Part shown: piece by piece, positions 9,957 through 19,380 of the stretch | How positions within the stretch are numbered: the first letter of the stretch is position 1 | Layout of the letters: each line of letters opens with the position of its first letter | Assembly (NCBI GenBank): GCA_018883945.1 | Contig: JAHLFF010000116.1 | Location: forward strand, 1 to 64,000 | Direction of reading: 5' to 3' | DNA length: 64,000 nucleotides | From: Candidatus Acinetobacter avistercoris | GTDB lineage: Bacteria > Pseudomonadota > Gammaproteobacteria > Pseudomonadales > Moraxellaceae | Position numbers and translations under genes: made by a program | The notes under the pieces: generated by a model | The model's database searches: none | What the model saw: only the letters and a program-made list of their open reading frames with translations | Told to the model about the DNA's origin: nothing

Positions 9957-11638
9957 TAAGGCGTATATTCCTGAACACCATTTTTCTTCACATAGTCTTG
10001 ATAGACCTGAATAATTTCTCTGACTTTTTCAGGATTTTCTTTGGCTAGATTTTGAGTTTCACCACGATCATTCTTGAGGTTGAAGAGTTCCCAAGAACCA
10101 GAATGAGGTGATACTTTTTGATTGAATGCGATTTTCCAATCCCCCAAACGGGCATATTTGTTGCCATGCAATTCATCTGCAAATTGAAAATTTTCAGGAC
10201 GTATAGTTCGAGCTGAATTTTCTAATACAGCTTTCCAAGAATAACCACTTGGCGTATTGATCACACGACCTATATATTCTCCATGTGGAACAGCAATGTT
10301 GGCATAGTCGAGTATGGTTGGAAATACATCGAGTACTGAAGCAAAGCTTGGGTGGATTGCCTTTGCCTGCGTTTGATGTGGATATTTAACAATCGCAGGG
10401 GCAGTGGTTGCACCCTCGGCTGCTGTGTCTTTCCATAAGTGAAAAGGTGCTGCACTCACTTCAGCCCAGCGTGGTCCAATAAAGTGGTAAGAGGTTTCAG
10501 TACCGACATTGGCGAGTGAGTTGTCAAAACCGGATTCAGATCCATAAGGGCTACGGATAAAACCTTCAGCACCATTGTCAGAAACAAAGAAAATTAAAGT
10601 ATTTTCATATTGTCCTGTGCTTTTTAAATATTGAATCACTCGACCGATATTATCATCTAAATTTTCTACCATACCTGCATAGACTTCCATTCTACGCGCC
10701 TCTAATGCTTTTTGACTGGTGTTGAGTTCGTTCCATTTGCCATATTGTTGTGGCGTGTTTTGAGTGTCTAAAGGTACAGCGGGTATGAAATCGGCAGGAA
10801 TAATGCCTAATTTTTTTTGCTGTGCGATGCGGTTTTCACGGATCACATCATAACCCACATCATATACGCCTTTATATTTATTACGATATTCAACGGGCGC
10901 TTGAATAGGCCAGTGCGGTGCGGTATATGCAGCATAAGCAAAGAATGGTTTTCCAGAGTTCTGATTGCTTTTTAAATAGCCTAATAATTTGTCTGTAAAG
11001 TAGTTGGTTGAGTAGAAATCATCAGGAAGTGACGAGATAGGCACGATTTTACCATCTTCGGTATACGTGGCGTTGCGTTTAAAAGCACTAGGCGCATATT
11101 TGAAATTATGATCTAAGCCTTGTAATAAGGTAAAAGAATGATCAAAGCCTTTGGCATGCGCATTGGTCTCTGGGGTCAAGCCCAAATGCCACTTTCCACT
11201 GATAAAAGTTTGATAGCCGTGATCTTTTAAGACTTCAGCAATGGACAGCGAACGGTCATTTAAAAATCCTTCATACCCTGGTTGTCCTTTTAGGTGGGCA
11301 GGTGTCAGCTCTGCCATTGCCCCAATACCAGCGAGATGATGATCTGTACCAGAAATCAGTTGCGAGCGTGTGGGAGAACAGGTGGGCGCAGTATGATAAT
11401 CACTGAGGATTCGACCATCGCTCGCTAATGCATCTAAATGGGGAGTCCGGATTTCACTACCAAAAGCACCTAGGTCTGAATAGCCTAAATCATCCGCCAT
11501 AATCACCAGTACGTTGGGCTGCCCTTGAGGTTCAATAGGTTTAGCATTGGATAGGTTTGAATCATCATTATTACAAGCCGTTAAATTGATGCCTAATAAA
11601 AATAAAGTAATACTCAGTTTGAGTCGGTGATTTTTCAT
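9956..11638 (-). CDS. Sulfatase, Cys-type, exported lipoprotein
   Basis: A type I sulfatase that hydrolyses sulfate esters; the substrate is unknown. The activation motif is C-S-P-T-R (C87 from the start used here), where Cys is converted to formylglycine. The N-terminal metal site is MADDLGYSDLG, and HWPIQAP and SDNGAEG follow as expected of arylsulfatases. I start at ATG 11638 (560 residues) because MKNHRLKLSITLFLLGINLTAC is then a lipoprotein signal with Cys22; the frame stays open to 11749. No good Shine-Dalgarno is visible. It is followed with a 1-base overlap by the FGE that should activate it. The pair may scavenge sulfur from organic sulfate esters in the periplasm. Confidence 0.93.
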   Translation of the reverse strand: MKNHRLKLSITLFLLGINLTACNNDDSNLSNAKPIEPQGQPNVLVIMADDLGYSDLGAFGSEIRTPHLDALASDGRILSDYHTAPTCSPTRSQLISGTDHHLAGIGAMAELTPAHLKGQPGYEGFLNDRSLSIAEVLKDHGYQTFISGKWHLGLTPETNAHAKGFDHSFTLLQGLDHNFKYAPSAFKRNATYTEDGKIVPISSLPDDFYSTNYFTDKLLGYLKSNQNSGKPFFAYAAYTAPHWPIQAPVEYRNKYKGVYDVGYDVIRENRIAQQKKLGIIPADFIPAVPLDTQNTPQQYGKWNELNTSQKALEARRMEVYAGMVENLDDNIGRVIQYLKSTGQYENTLIFFVSDNGAEGFIRSPYGSESGFDNSLANVGTETSYHFIGPRWAEVSAAPFHLWKDTAAEGATTAPAIVKYPHQTQAKAIHPSFASVLDVFPTILDYANIAVPHGEYIGRVINTPSGYSWKAVLENSARTIRPENFQFADELHGNKYARLGDWKIAFNQKVSPHSGSWELFNLKNDRGETQNLAKENPEKVREIIQVYQDYVKKNGVQEYTP

Positions 11639-11750
11639 AATGTATGATTTTTCTAAAAATTTTGCACAGACTAGCGTGCAATTTTTCATTATAAAAATAT
11701 TAAAAATTGAAAAAATAATCTTAAAATAAGCTATGGAATCGTTAAACATT

Positions 11751-11777
11751 AAAAAAGCCCATAGGATGGACTTTTTT
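11751..11777 (-). terminator. Terminator after the first rhomboid gene
   Basis: AAAAAAGCCCAT / ATGGACTTTTTT inverted repeat (one internal mismatch) with a T-run in the minus direction, about 30 bases past the rhomboid stop. Confidence 0.7.
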
Positions 11778-11805
11778 AATCAATATCATGAGAATTTTAC
11801 AATGA

Positions 11806-12438
11806 TTAGAAGGGCAACTGTGCCAACTTACTGAGGAAATGTGGAATCAAACGCGGTTCAATAATGATAGTCATGATCACACCATAAGCTGCACCCCAAA
11901 GATGAGCACTATGGTTCACATTGGAATTATTACGTTTACCCGACCAGATGCTATATGCGACATAAAGTATGGCAAAAATAATGGCAGGAACGGGAATGAA
12001 AAATACAAAAATCAGTTTCCACGGTTCAAATAAAATATAGGCAAACAACACCGCTGAGACTGCACCAGATGCACCTAAGCTGGCCCAGTGTTGATCATTT
12101 TTATGCTTTAAATAACTAGGGATAATCGCAACGATTAGACCGCCTAAATAGAACAAAACAAAACCAAGTTCATATAAGTACTGTCGGTAAAAGCTCTCAA
12201 TGATACTACCGAAGAAAAACAAGGTGATCATATTGAAGAGCAAATGCGTACCATCTGCATGGATAAAACCATGCGTAAAAAAACGGTCGTATTGACCCTT
12301 TTGTACAGCAGGCGGCCAAAAAATGAGACGATTCATTACATTTTGTTTGGAAAGTGCAATGAGTGAGATAATAACCGTGATGATGATTATCGTAACTGTA
12401 TGATTAAAAGGTAAATCTAGCATCGAATATTTTTTCAT
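11806..12438 (-). CDS. Rhomboid family intramembrane serine protease
   Basis: A 210-residue inner-membrane protein with about six hydrophobic segments. The rhomboid catalytic dyad is visible: serine in LGASGAVS (S124) and histidine in NHSAHLWG (H179). HGFIHADGTHLLFNM (56-70) matches the conserved H-x-x-x-x-H-x-x-x-N region of transmembrane helix 2. Rhomboids cleave transmembrane segments of partner proteins; the substrate here is unknown. This is one of two rhomboids in the window (see 22722-23525), and this one is smaller. Confidence 0.92.
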   Translation of the reverse strand: MKKYSMLDLPFNHTVTIIIITVIISLIALSKQNVMNRLIFWPPAVQKGQYDRFFTHGFIHADGTHLLFNMITLFFFGSIIESFYRQYLYELGFVLFYLGGLIVAIIPSYLKHKNDQHWASLGASGAVSAVLFAYILFEPWKLIFVFFIPVPAIIFAILYVAYSIWSGKRNNSNVNHSAHLWGAAYGVIMTIIIEPRLIPHFLSKLAQLPF

Positions 12439-12582
12439 TTTATCAATATTTGTACATCATAATGCCATTTTTTAAGACTTTAAGTAGTCTTTTGATATTA
12501 ATTCCGACAATTTTAGTTGATTTTTTAATATTACCCCCGATCTTCAGTTAAAATAGATGCTTCAGCTTGAGGAAATATTGTT

Positions 12583-13221
12583 ATGTCGACTGAGAACACC
12601 AGCACTGCAGTTGCTGAAGAAATTCCAAACTTATTGATTACGCCAACTGCGCAAGAGTATTTGTTTGATTTACTTGAAAAACAAAACACTCCTGGAATTG
12701 CAGTGCGCGTTTTTGTGGAACATGCAGGTACGCCACGCGCTGAGTGTTGTATGGCTTATAGTGCTCCAGACGAAATCGTAGCGACTGATTACAAGCAAGA
12801 TTATCCGAATTTCGCAGCCTATATTGACTCACCATCTATTCCGTATTTATTAGATGCTGTGATTGATTACAATAAAGACCGCTTTGGTGGGCAATTAACC
12901 TTCCGTGCACCTAACTCTAAAGTTCCACGTGTCGGCCCTGATGCGTCGATCGAAGAACGCATTACCTATATTTTGCAGTCTGAAATTAACCCAGGCTTAG
13001 CAGGTCATGGTGGTAACTGTGCTTTGGTAGAAGTGGTAGAAGATGAAGAACATGGCTTAACCGCTGTACTTAAGTTTGGTGGTGGTTGCCAAGGTTGTTC
13101 AGCGATTGATGTCACTTTGAAGCAAGGTGTTGAAACGACGCTTCAACAACATATTCCTGAACTTAGACGTGTCGTTGACCAAACAGATCACACACAAGCT
13201 GAAGGCGCTTACTTTAAATAA
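12583..13221 (+). CDS. nfuA: Fe-S biogenesis protein NfuA
   Basis: A 212-residue carrier that binds a 4Fe-4S cluster at a dimer interface and delivers it to client enzymes. The N-terminal half is the degenerate A-type scaffold domain (about 20-110). The C-terminal NifU-like domain holds FGGGCQGCSAID with the CxxC ligands at C169 and C172. GAGGAAA lies 7 bases before the ATG. It is a single-gene transcript with its own terminator. Confidence 0.97.
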   Translation: MSTENTSTAVAEEIPNLLITPTAQEYLFDLLEKQNTPGIAVRVFVEHAGTPRAECCMAYSAPDEIVATDYKQDYPNFAAYIDSPSIPYLLDAVIDYNKDRFGGQLTFRAPNSKVPRVGPDASIEERITYILQSEINPGLAGHGGNCALVEVVEDEEHGLTAVLKFGGGCQGCSAIDVTLKQGVETTLQQHIPELRRVVDQTDHTQAEGAYFK

Positions 13222-13239
13222 GCCATTCTGTTTGTACTT

Positions 13240-13268
13240 AAAAGCCTCCTTTTGGGAGGTTTTTTTTA
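13240..13268 (+). terminator. Terminator after nfuA
   Basis: AAAGCCTCC / GGAGG hairpin with a TTTTG loop, followed by a run of eight T, about 20 bases after the nfuA stop. Confidence 0.85.
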
Positions 13269-13294
13269 AGTTAAATATGAGATTTAATGTGAAT

Positions 13295-13313
13295 ATTAAT
13301 GAGAATGATTGTT
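13295..13313 (+). promoter_or_regulatory. Probable Fur box upstream of the TonB-dependent receptor
   Basis: ATTAATGAGAATGATTGTT matches the 19-bp Fur consensus (GATAATGATAATCATTATC) at 13 of 19 positions and lies 85 bp before the receptor start. Iron-repressed expression is inferred from this match and from the receptor type. Confidence 0.6.
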
Positions 13314-13397
13314 AATACTGTTTCGATATTTGTTATTAGTTGTTACACTATTCATCTAAAATTCAGAATCTCTCCTTAATTTTTTGAGCTCACACAT

Positions 13398-15452
13398 ATG
13401 AATTACAAGTGGATTAAATCAACCTTATCTTTAGCTGTATTGTCAGTGATTACGGGTATGGTTAATGCAGAAGAAACTGTCGCTAAAAATGAAGCAAAGT
13501 TAAAAACAATCGTTGTCACCGCAGCAGGGTATGAACAGGATGTTACGCAGGCGCCAGCAAGCATGACTGTAGTGACTCGTGAAGAGTTAGATAAGCGCCA
13601 ATATAATGACATTACCGATGTACTCCGAAATACCCCAGGCGTTGTCATTTCTGGTGCTGGCTCAGCGCAAACGATCAGTATTCGTGGGATGGGCTCTGAC
13701 TACACATTATTCCTAATTAACGGTAAACGACAATTTTCTAAGGATGTGAATCCAAATGGTGACGACAGCGGATTCGAAAAAAATATTCTGCCTCCACTTG
13801 CTTCAATTGAGCGCATAGAGATTATTCGAGGTCCAGCGTCAACATTGTATGGAACAGATGCAATGGGTGGCGTAATCAATATTATTACTAAAAAAGTATC
13901 AGATGAGTGGTCTGGAAACTTCGAGGTGGGAACAGTTGTTCAAGATTCTGGTCAATCTGGTGATATAAAAGAAACATCAATCTATCTGGCCGGACCGCTG
14001 CTTGAAAATAAACTAGGTTTACAACTTGCGCTCAATAAGTCTGAACGTGATGAAGATAATTTTACCAATGGTTTTAGAGGTACAGAAAAAGAAAGTATTA
14101 ACTCGCGTTTTACCTATGTCATCAACGATAAACATGATCTTGCGTTTGAAGCCAACTTTTTAAAACAAGAAAGTGAAACGACAATTGGTAAAACTGTTGC
14201 GATTGCAAAACCTGGCAGTAAGCAATCGGAAGGGAGTAAAGGCAGAAACTATAGAGATGTTTACAGTATTACTCACAATGGAGAATACTCTGATGTACTG
14301 AAAAGTACGTCCTATATACAATTTGAAAAATCAGAAAATCCAGATAGAAGTAATGGCATTACCAGCGGTATAGAATTAGAAACGTTAATTGCAAATAGCC
14401 AATGGGATTTTAACTTTGATCGTCATAAATTGATTTTGGGTAGTTATTATAAAGATGAAAGTCTTGTTGATAAGGCAACCAATCAGAACGATGCAATGCC
14501 AATCACAGCACTTGATCGTTGGGCATTCGCTCTATTTGCTGAAGACACATGGTCTTTAACTGATCGTTTTAATTTAACAGGCGGTATTCGTTATGATCAT
14601 GATGAAAAATTTGAGGGTAACTTTTCACCTCGACTATATGGTGTCTATAATTTAAACGAAGCGTGGACATTTAAAGGTGGTGTTGCAACAGGCTATAAAC
14701 AGCCAGATTTAAAGCAATCTTCAAGTGATGTACATTCTATTACAGGTAAGGGCAGTGCTTTCCTACGCGGAAATGACAATTTAAAACCTGAAAAATCTGT
14801 AACCTATGAATTGGCTACGGCATGGCATGGGGATCAATCTACCGCCACTTTAACTGCGTTCTATACAGATTTTAAAGATAAAATACAAGAAAATCGAATC
14901 TGTACCTCTCCAAATGGTAGTAACTCTGATGCGTCTACTTGGGCATGTGCCGATCCATATGGTCGCCTTGATGAAAGTGGTGATGTCAGAAAGTGGAATT
15001 TCTGGGGAGATCGTATTAATGTCGATGACTCAATTATGCAAGGGATTGAAGCGACATTTGAAACAGAGCTGGCAGACGGTGTTAATTTGAATGCAAATTA
15101 TACTTTTACAGATACTGAGATTAAATCTGGTGAATTTAAAGGTAAACCATTAAATAAAATGCCTGAACATATGTTCAATTTAACAGTTGATTATCGTCTT
15201 ACTGATGCATTAGATGTTTGGTCTCGACTGCATTATCGTAGTGAAACTTCTGAATATAAAGGTCGTTCAACGATTGAAGCATCGACACCTGGTTATGAGT
15301 TTTTAGATGTAGGTTTTAACTATGACTTTAATCCAAATCTTACGGGTAAATTTGGAGTCTATAATTTACTTAATGAACGAGTTGAAAATGCGTCTGGTAA
15401 TTTAGAGTTAGATGGTCGTAGATATGGTATTAGCTTTGTTGCGAAATTCTAA
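13398..15452 (+). CDS. TonB-dependent outer-membrane receptor, FepA/CirA-like, probable siderophore uptake
   Basis: A 684-residue outer-membrane barrel. Residues 1-24 are a signal peptide ending VNA. A TonB-box-like TIVVTA precedes the plug domain (about 45-165: ISIRGMGSDYTLFLINGK, then IEIIRGPASTLYGTDAMGGVINIITKK, a hallmark of siderophore receptors). The beta-barrel runs to the C-terminal aromatic residue (GISFVAKF). The plug resembles catecholate siderophore/colicin receptors of the CirA/FepA group; the exact ligand cannot be read from sequence. A Fur-like box upstream fits iron control. It is a single gene with its own terminator. Confidence 0.93.
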   Translation: MNYKWIKSTLSLAVLSVITGMVNAEETVAKNEAKLKTIVVTAAGYEQDVTQAPASMTVVTREELDKRQYNDITDVLRNTPGVVISGAGSAQTISIRGMGSDYTLFLINGKRQFSKDVNPNGDDSGFEKNILPPLASIERIEIIRGPASTLYGTDAMGGVINIITKKVSDEWSGNFEVGTVVQDSGQSGDIKETSIYLAGPLLENKLGLQLALNKSERDEDNFTNGFRGTEKESINSRFTYVINDKHDLAFEANFLKQESETTIGKTVAIAKPGSKQSEGSKGRNYRDVYSITHNGEYSDVLKSTSYIQFEKSENPDRSNGITSGIELETLIANSQWDFNFDRHKLILGSYYKDESLVDKATNQNDAMPITALDRWAFALFAEDTWSLTDRFNLTGGIRYDHDEKFEGNFSPRLYGVYNLNEAWTFKGGVATGYKQPDLKQSSSDVHSITGKGSAFLRGNDNLKPEKSVTYELATAWHGDQSTATLTAFYTDFKDKIQENRICTSPNGSNSDASTWACADPYGRLDESGDVRKWNFWGDRINVDDSIMQGIEATFETELADGVNLNANYTFTDTEIKSGEFKGKPLNKMPEHMFNLTVDYRLTDALDVWSRLHYRSETSEYKGRSTIEASTPGYEFLDVGFNYDFNPNLTGKFGVYNLLNERVENASGNLELDGRRYGISFVAKF

Positions 15453-15486
15453 TCTTTAATTTCCATCCATAAATTTCGAATTACTT

Positions 15487-15516
15487 ATAAAAAAGCCGCT
15501 TAAGCGGCTTTTTTAT
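15487..15516 (+). terminator. Terminator after the TonB-dependent receptor
   Basis: AAAAAAGCCGCTTAAGCGGCTTTTTT lies about 35 bases after the stop. The stem is perfect and the flanking A and T runs make it able to work in both directions. Confidence 0.9.
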
Positions 15517-15543
15517 TCAGGTTTTAATTAAAAACAGTTTTAA

Positions 15544-15688
15544 TAAACTTCTTTCAAAACGCATTATTCACTCCACACACTCATCGTGAATATTTCCTCA
15601 TCCTAAGCTTTTCCGAAACGGAGAAGGAATTTTTACAAATCATTTTTTGCTAATAAATGATCATTTTGGGACTTATGAAAGAGATCTA
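15544..15688 (+). repeat. MITE-like dispersed element, copy A
   Basis: About 145 bp running from TAAACTTCTTTCAAAACGC to TATGAAAGAGATCTA, with a central CCTCATCCTAAGC and a TTTTCCGAAACGGAGAAGG hairpin. It matches copies B (34062-34205), C (42238-42368) and D (31338-31475, inverted). It ends 14 bases from the stop codon of the 335-residue gene. It has no coding capacity. Confidence 0.7.
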
Positions 15689-15701
15689 ATGAAGAGCAGT
15701 T

Positions 15702-16709
15702 TTAAGATTTATCATTTAAGATTGTTTGCGCAGAATCAGAATAATAAAACTTTTCTAAATAATAACGCGCACGTTGTTTTAAATGTTCAGATGAAATCAT
15801 GGTTTGAATCACAGGTGCAAGTAACTGTTGTAATTCATTTTGAATTAAACTTTCATCGATATTAATGTCATTTAAAATAGCATCGAAATTACGTTCTTCA
15901 TTGCGGATATACCATGCATAAATACCATCATGCACTTGGCGCTTCAAATAATCTGTTTGACGTATATGATCCCAAATCTCATGGCCCATTGCGACCGTTT
16001 GAGGCAGATCAGATACTTCGATATATTTTCGCATACTCGACAAAGGCACTTGTTTAATTTTATGCCATAAATTTGCTTGAAAATGATAAAGCTTGTTGTC
16101 ATCGAACTGTTGGTTGATGACATGTTCGCTAAGCTGACTAATTTTTATAATATTTTTTTGCAAATAATGTTTAACGGTATCATCCAGATTGGAGTCAGTA
16201 ACACTCTCTAAAACAGATTTTCCCATCTTCATAAAACGTCCGACACCAGGGACTTTTTTATTCATGACAGAATTATCGATGTAGTCTTGAATAGAGTGAT
16301 GAATCAATTGCGTTAAAGTTGTAGAAAAGGCTGGATTATTCACCAGGCGTTTAATCAGTGCTTGGCGATGCCCACTTTTACTTGCGACATATTGTGCAAT
16401 TTTATCAATCGTTTGTACCGGAATGACATCTTCTATTTTAGTGTCTTCGTTGGCGTTATGTGCTAACGCCAATCGAATATGATCTGCAATTTGTTCAATC
16501 AGAAAATCACTGGCAGGGGTAGCCAAAATTTGTTTATGTAATAGGTCATTGATCTGTGGAAATGACCAAAGCTGCTTAAGGGGCTGCTTACGAAACCATT
16601 GATAAAAACTTAAAAATTCAGTTTGGATCGTATTGGCTTGAGCAAATTCACAATCAAGAAACGCTAAATGAGCTTCAATCAATTGTTCAGTACGTGAGTC
16701 TTTCATCAT
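15702..16709 (-). CDS. Conserved protein of unknown function, helical
   Basis: A 335-residue soluble, largely alpha-helical protein with no signal peptide or membrane span that I can see and no motif I recognise. It has charged amphipathic stretches and a conserved-looking 'KKVPGVGRFMKMGKSVLESV' in the middle. The ORF starts MM, and either Met may be used. It begins 20 bases after the stop of the upstream alpha/beta hydrolase gene, so the two are probably one operon. Confidence 0.7.
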   Translation of the reverse strand: MMKDSRTEQLIEAHLAFLDCEFAQANTIQTEFLSFYQWFRKQPLKQLWSFPQINDLLHKQILATPASDFLIEQIADHIRLALAHNANEDTKIEDVIPVQTIDKIAQYVASKSGHRQALIKRLVNNPAFSTTLTQLIHHSIQDYIDNSVMNKKVPGVGRFMKMGKSVLESVTDSNLDDTVKHYLQKNIIKISQLSEHVINQQFDDNKLYHFQANLWHKIKQVPLSSMRKYIEVSDLPQTVAMGHEIWDHIRQTDYLKRQVHDGIYAWYIRNEERNFDAILNDINIDESLIQNELQQLLAPVIQTMISSEHLKQRARYYLEKFYYSDSAQTILNDKS

Positions 16710-16729
16710 GAATTTATATCTCTATAAAC

Positions 16730-17746
16730 CTAAGGTTTAGGTTGAGTGGGTTGCTCAAGCTTTAGCGTATTTAAAAACTCAATATAATGTTGAGTCACGC
16801 GTTCAGGTGCTTCTATGATGGGTAAATGACCCACCTGATCCAAAATCACTGGTTGACGTGCATGTTTTAGAGATGTCTTTAAATCTGTTGCGACCTCAAC
16901 ATTCACGATCTGATCTTGCTTACCCCATAGAATAAAAGTCGGGGCTTCAATATTTTTCAGCATAGCGGCAAAAGTATTGATTGAATAGAGTTTATTCATA
17001 TCAAGCAGATGAGTGATCAATTTTGCTGTGTCTAAAGAGTGAGAGATCATCAGTTTTTCTTGCTGCTTTTTGATCACTGACGGGATAAAAGGTGGATTGT
17101 ACATAATTTTGTTCATGACAAAATTTAAATCCCCTGGCTGAGCAACCACCAATTGTTTTAGATAAGCAGGATTGTTCAAATATGAGGTTTGGTTGTGTTT
17201 AAATAAGCCGCCAGCACTGATTAAAAATAGACTTTCGGTATCAAAATTGTATTTAGATGCATACAGTAAAGCGATTGAACCACCCACTGAATGTCCCGCA
17301 ATGTGTAGATTGTTTTGAATATTGGCTGTTTCTACAAACCTGCGTAATTGTTCAGTGATATGGGGTAAAGTCATTTCAAAATTTTTAGCAGTTTTGGTGT
17401 TTCCGCTACCAGGAAGGTCTGGGATAATCACATGATATTGCTTAGATAACTGATGAGCGACTAGATTCCACGTATCTCGACTATTGCCAATGCCATGAAT
17501 TAACAATAATGTCGGTTTATTGGCTTGTCCACCTTCGCTATAGCTCCAAACCACATCACCCACTCTTAAGGTTTTAGTACTTAAACCTGCCCATGCGCGC
17601 TCTTCTTGTAAAACTTTTTGATAATCGACAAATTCAACTGGATTAGATGCATGTGATGATTGAAACAACATGAAGCCACTTAGACTGATTGCCAAAACAG
17701 CCGTGGTCATAAACTTAACAAAAGCAGGGAGCTGGAAAAAATACAT
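16730..17746 (-). CDS. Alpha/beta hydrolase, membrane-anchored or exported
   Basis: A 338-residue alpha/beta-fold hydrolase. An N-terminal hydrophobic stretch (about 8-33, ending SSHAS) suggests export or a membrane anchor. The fold begins TLLLIHGIGNSRDTW (oxyanion loop HGIG); the nucleophile elbow is GHSVGG; a candidate acid is in ILWGKQDQIV and the catalytic His is in VGHLPIIEAP. It resembles secreted lipases/esterases and haloalkane-dehalogenase-like hydrolases, but the substrate is not predictable. It is the first gene of a likely two-gene operon with the 335-residue protein. Confidence 0.85.
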   Translation of the reverse strand: MYFFQLPAFVKFMTTAVLAISLSGFMLFQSSHASNPVEFVDYQKVLQEERAWAGLSTKTLRVGDVVWSYSEGGQANKPTLLLIHGIGNSRDTWNLVAHQLSKQYHVIIPDLPGSGNTKTAKNFEMTLPHITEQLRRFVETANIQNNLHIAGHSVGGSIALLYASKYNFDTESLFLISAGGLFKHNQTSYLNNPAYLKQLVVAQPGDLNFVMNKIMYNPPFIPSVIKKQQEKLMISHSLDTAKLITHLLDMNKLYSINTFAAMLKNIEAPTFILWGKQDQIVNVEVATDLKTSLKHARQPVILDQVGHLPIIEAPERVTQHYIEFLNTLKLEQPTQPKP

Positions 17747-18068
17747 TCATGCTGATCCAAAAAAGTTGCTGGGTATTATAGGGAGAGCTTATGGATTATT
17801 CATCTTGAAAATCGTGACAGCATCTGTCTGATAACTAAAATTGATTACTTTTGACGCACTATTGGCTTTAAGATAAAACAACTCAATCACATTAATTTTT
17901 AAAACACTTTATAAAACGAATGTTTAAGGCGAAATCAAACAAAAAAAATAACATAGATGTCATTTTTCGCAATTCACAAAAATTGTTACAGAGTTTAAAT
18001 TTTATCAGTGACATTCAAAATACACAGTATTAAAATCTCTTAAATCCTTTATAGACCACGGATAGATC
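17747..18068. other. AT-rich intergenic region before the carbonic anhydrase gene
   Basis: 322 bp between two divergent genes. It is very AT-rich near the carbonic anhydrase start and should contain both promoters. I see no RNA gene, repeat or recognisable operator. Confidence 0.5.
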
Positions 18069-18683
18069 ATGCTTACAGCAGTCGAAGCTTTAGAACGTTT
18101 AAAAAAAGGTAATCAGCGTTTTGTGAAAGGAGAGACCAAACATCAAAAATTGTTGACTCACCATGAACGCGCACAAATGGCCGAGACACAAGAACCTTTT
18201 GCTATCATTCTGGGATGTTCAGACTCTCGTGTACCTGCTGAAATGGTTTTTGATCAGGGTTTAGGAGATCTCTTTGTGATTCGGGTGGCAGGGAATATTG
18301 TTGCGCCGTCGCAAGTAGGCAGTGTTGAATTTGCAGTAGACAGTTTTGCCTGTCCTGTGGTGATCGTATTGGGACATACACATTGCGGTGCCATCGACTC
18401 TACGATAGAAGCTTTGCGTAATCCAGATCAACCACCTTCTGCAAACCTGATGTCGATTGTAAATCGTGTTCGACCATCGGTTGAAATTTTAATGCAAACA
18501 GAGTTGAAAAATGACCTGAAAAAATTATCTTGTCATGCTGTGCGTTCAAATGTATTTGCTTCTGTGAATCAGCTTCGTCATGGCTCTGCGGTTTTAGAGA
18601 GCTTTATCGCTAAAGGTGAGCTCATCGTTGTAGGAGCAGAATATTCTTTGGAAACAGGCGAAGTGCTGTTCTTCGATTTCTAA
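18069..18683 (+). CDS. Beta-class carbonic anhydrase
   Basis: A 204-residue cytoplasmic zinc enzyme interconverting CO2 and bicarbonate. The zinc ligands and the dyad are all present: C50-S-D52-S-R54 and GHTHC with H103 and C106. The sequence AGNIVAPSQVGSVEFAV and the length fit the beta class. It stands alone, convergent with tesA, and they share a bidirectional hairpin. The gene name could be can or cynT; with no cyanase gene nearby I leave it unnamed. Confidence 0.95.
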   Translation: MLTAVEALERLKKGNQRFVKGETKHQKLLTHHERAQMAETQEPFAIILGCSDSRVPAEMVFDQGLGDLFVIRVAGNIVAPSQVGSVEFAVDSFACPVVIVLGHTHCGAIDSTIEALRNPDQPPSANLMSIVNRVRPSVEILMQTELKNDLKKLSCHAVRSNVFASVNQLRHGSAVLESFIAKGELIVVGAEYSLETGEVLFFDF

Positions 18684-18704
18684 ATATCGAATTTAATTTA
18701 CACT

Positions 18705-18733
18705 TTAAAAGGCGCTTATAAAGCGCCTTTTAT
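18705..18733. terminator. Shared terminator between carbonic anhydrase and tesA
   Basis: AAAAGGCGCTTATAAAGCGCCTTTT hairpin between convergent genes, with T-runs on both strands. It overlaps the final codons of tesA. Confidence 0.85.
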
Positions 18734-19369
18734 ATAGGGATAAGCATTGTTTAACAGTGTTTTTTGAGCAGCGGCATTGGGGTGAATTAAATCTTTTTGC
18801 ATGAATTGTTTAACACCTGCTACATCTTGCATAAAGAAAGGCAATAACTTAACTTTATATTGCTGGCTAAGCACTTTGTAATTGTTTTCAAAAGCTTTGC
18901 TGTAAGCAGTACCATAATTCGGCGGAATCTTCATACCGAATAGTACAACAGTCGCTTGACTTTTTTGACTGTCCTGAATGAGTTTTGCTAAATTTTGCTG
19001 AATCATTTTGGGTGGCTGGCCACGTAGCGCATCATTGCCTCCCAATTCAATCACAACAATATTTGGCTTATGTGTTTGCAATAATTTAGGCAATCTGGCC
19101 AACGCGCCACTTGTGGTTTCACCACTGACACTGGCGTTAATAACCTGATGTTGTTTAGGATATTGCTGATTAAGACGTTGTTGCAACAGATTGACCCAAC
19201 CTTCCTGAGTCGTCACACCATAACCTGCACTTAAACTGTCACCTAAAATTAAAATGGTTTTTGCAAAAACTGTACTTGGTAAAAGCAAGATTGTGCTACA
19301 TATAAAATATTGACCAAATTTCTTTAAGATTTTGAGATTAAATATTTTTTCAGTTTGCTTATTTTGCAT
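18716..19369 (-). CDS. tesA: Periplasmic multifunctional esterase/thioesterase TesA (SGNH hydrolase)
   Basis: A 217-residue GDSL/SGNH hydrolase. A signal peptide (ending VFA, about residue 36) exports it. The four SGNH blocks are visible: GDSLS (S45), a Gly in ASVSGETT, GGND in IELGGNDALRG, and D-x-x-H in DLIHPNAAAQ. The TesA family hydrolyses acyl-CoA thioesters, esters and lysophospholipids. The gene is divergent from ybbA with only 11 bases between the start codons, the same tesA/ybbA/ybbP arrangement as in E. coli. Confidence 0.95.
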   Translation of the reverse strand: MQNKQTEKIFNLKILKKFGQYFICSTILLLPSTVFAKTILILGDSLSAGYGVTTQEGWVNLLQQRLNQQYPKQHQVINASVSGETTSGALARLPKLLQTHKPNIVVIELGGNDALRGQPPKMIQQNLAKLIQDSQKSQATVVLFGMKIPPNYGTAYSKAFENNYKVLSQQYKVKLLPFFMQDVAGVKQFMQKDLIHPNAAAQKTLLNNAYPYIKGAL

Positions 19370-19380
19370 AAAGGTTTTCT

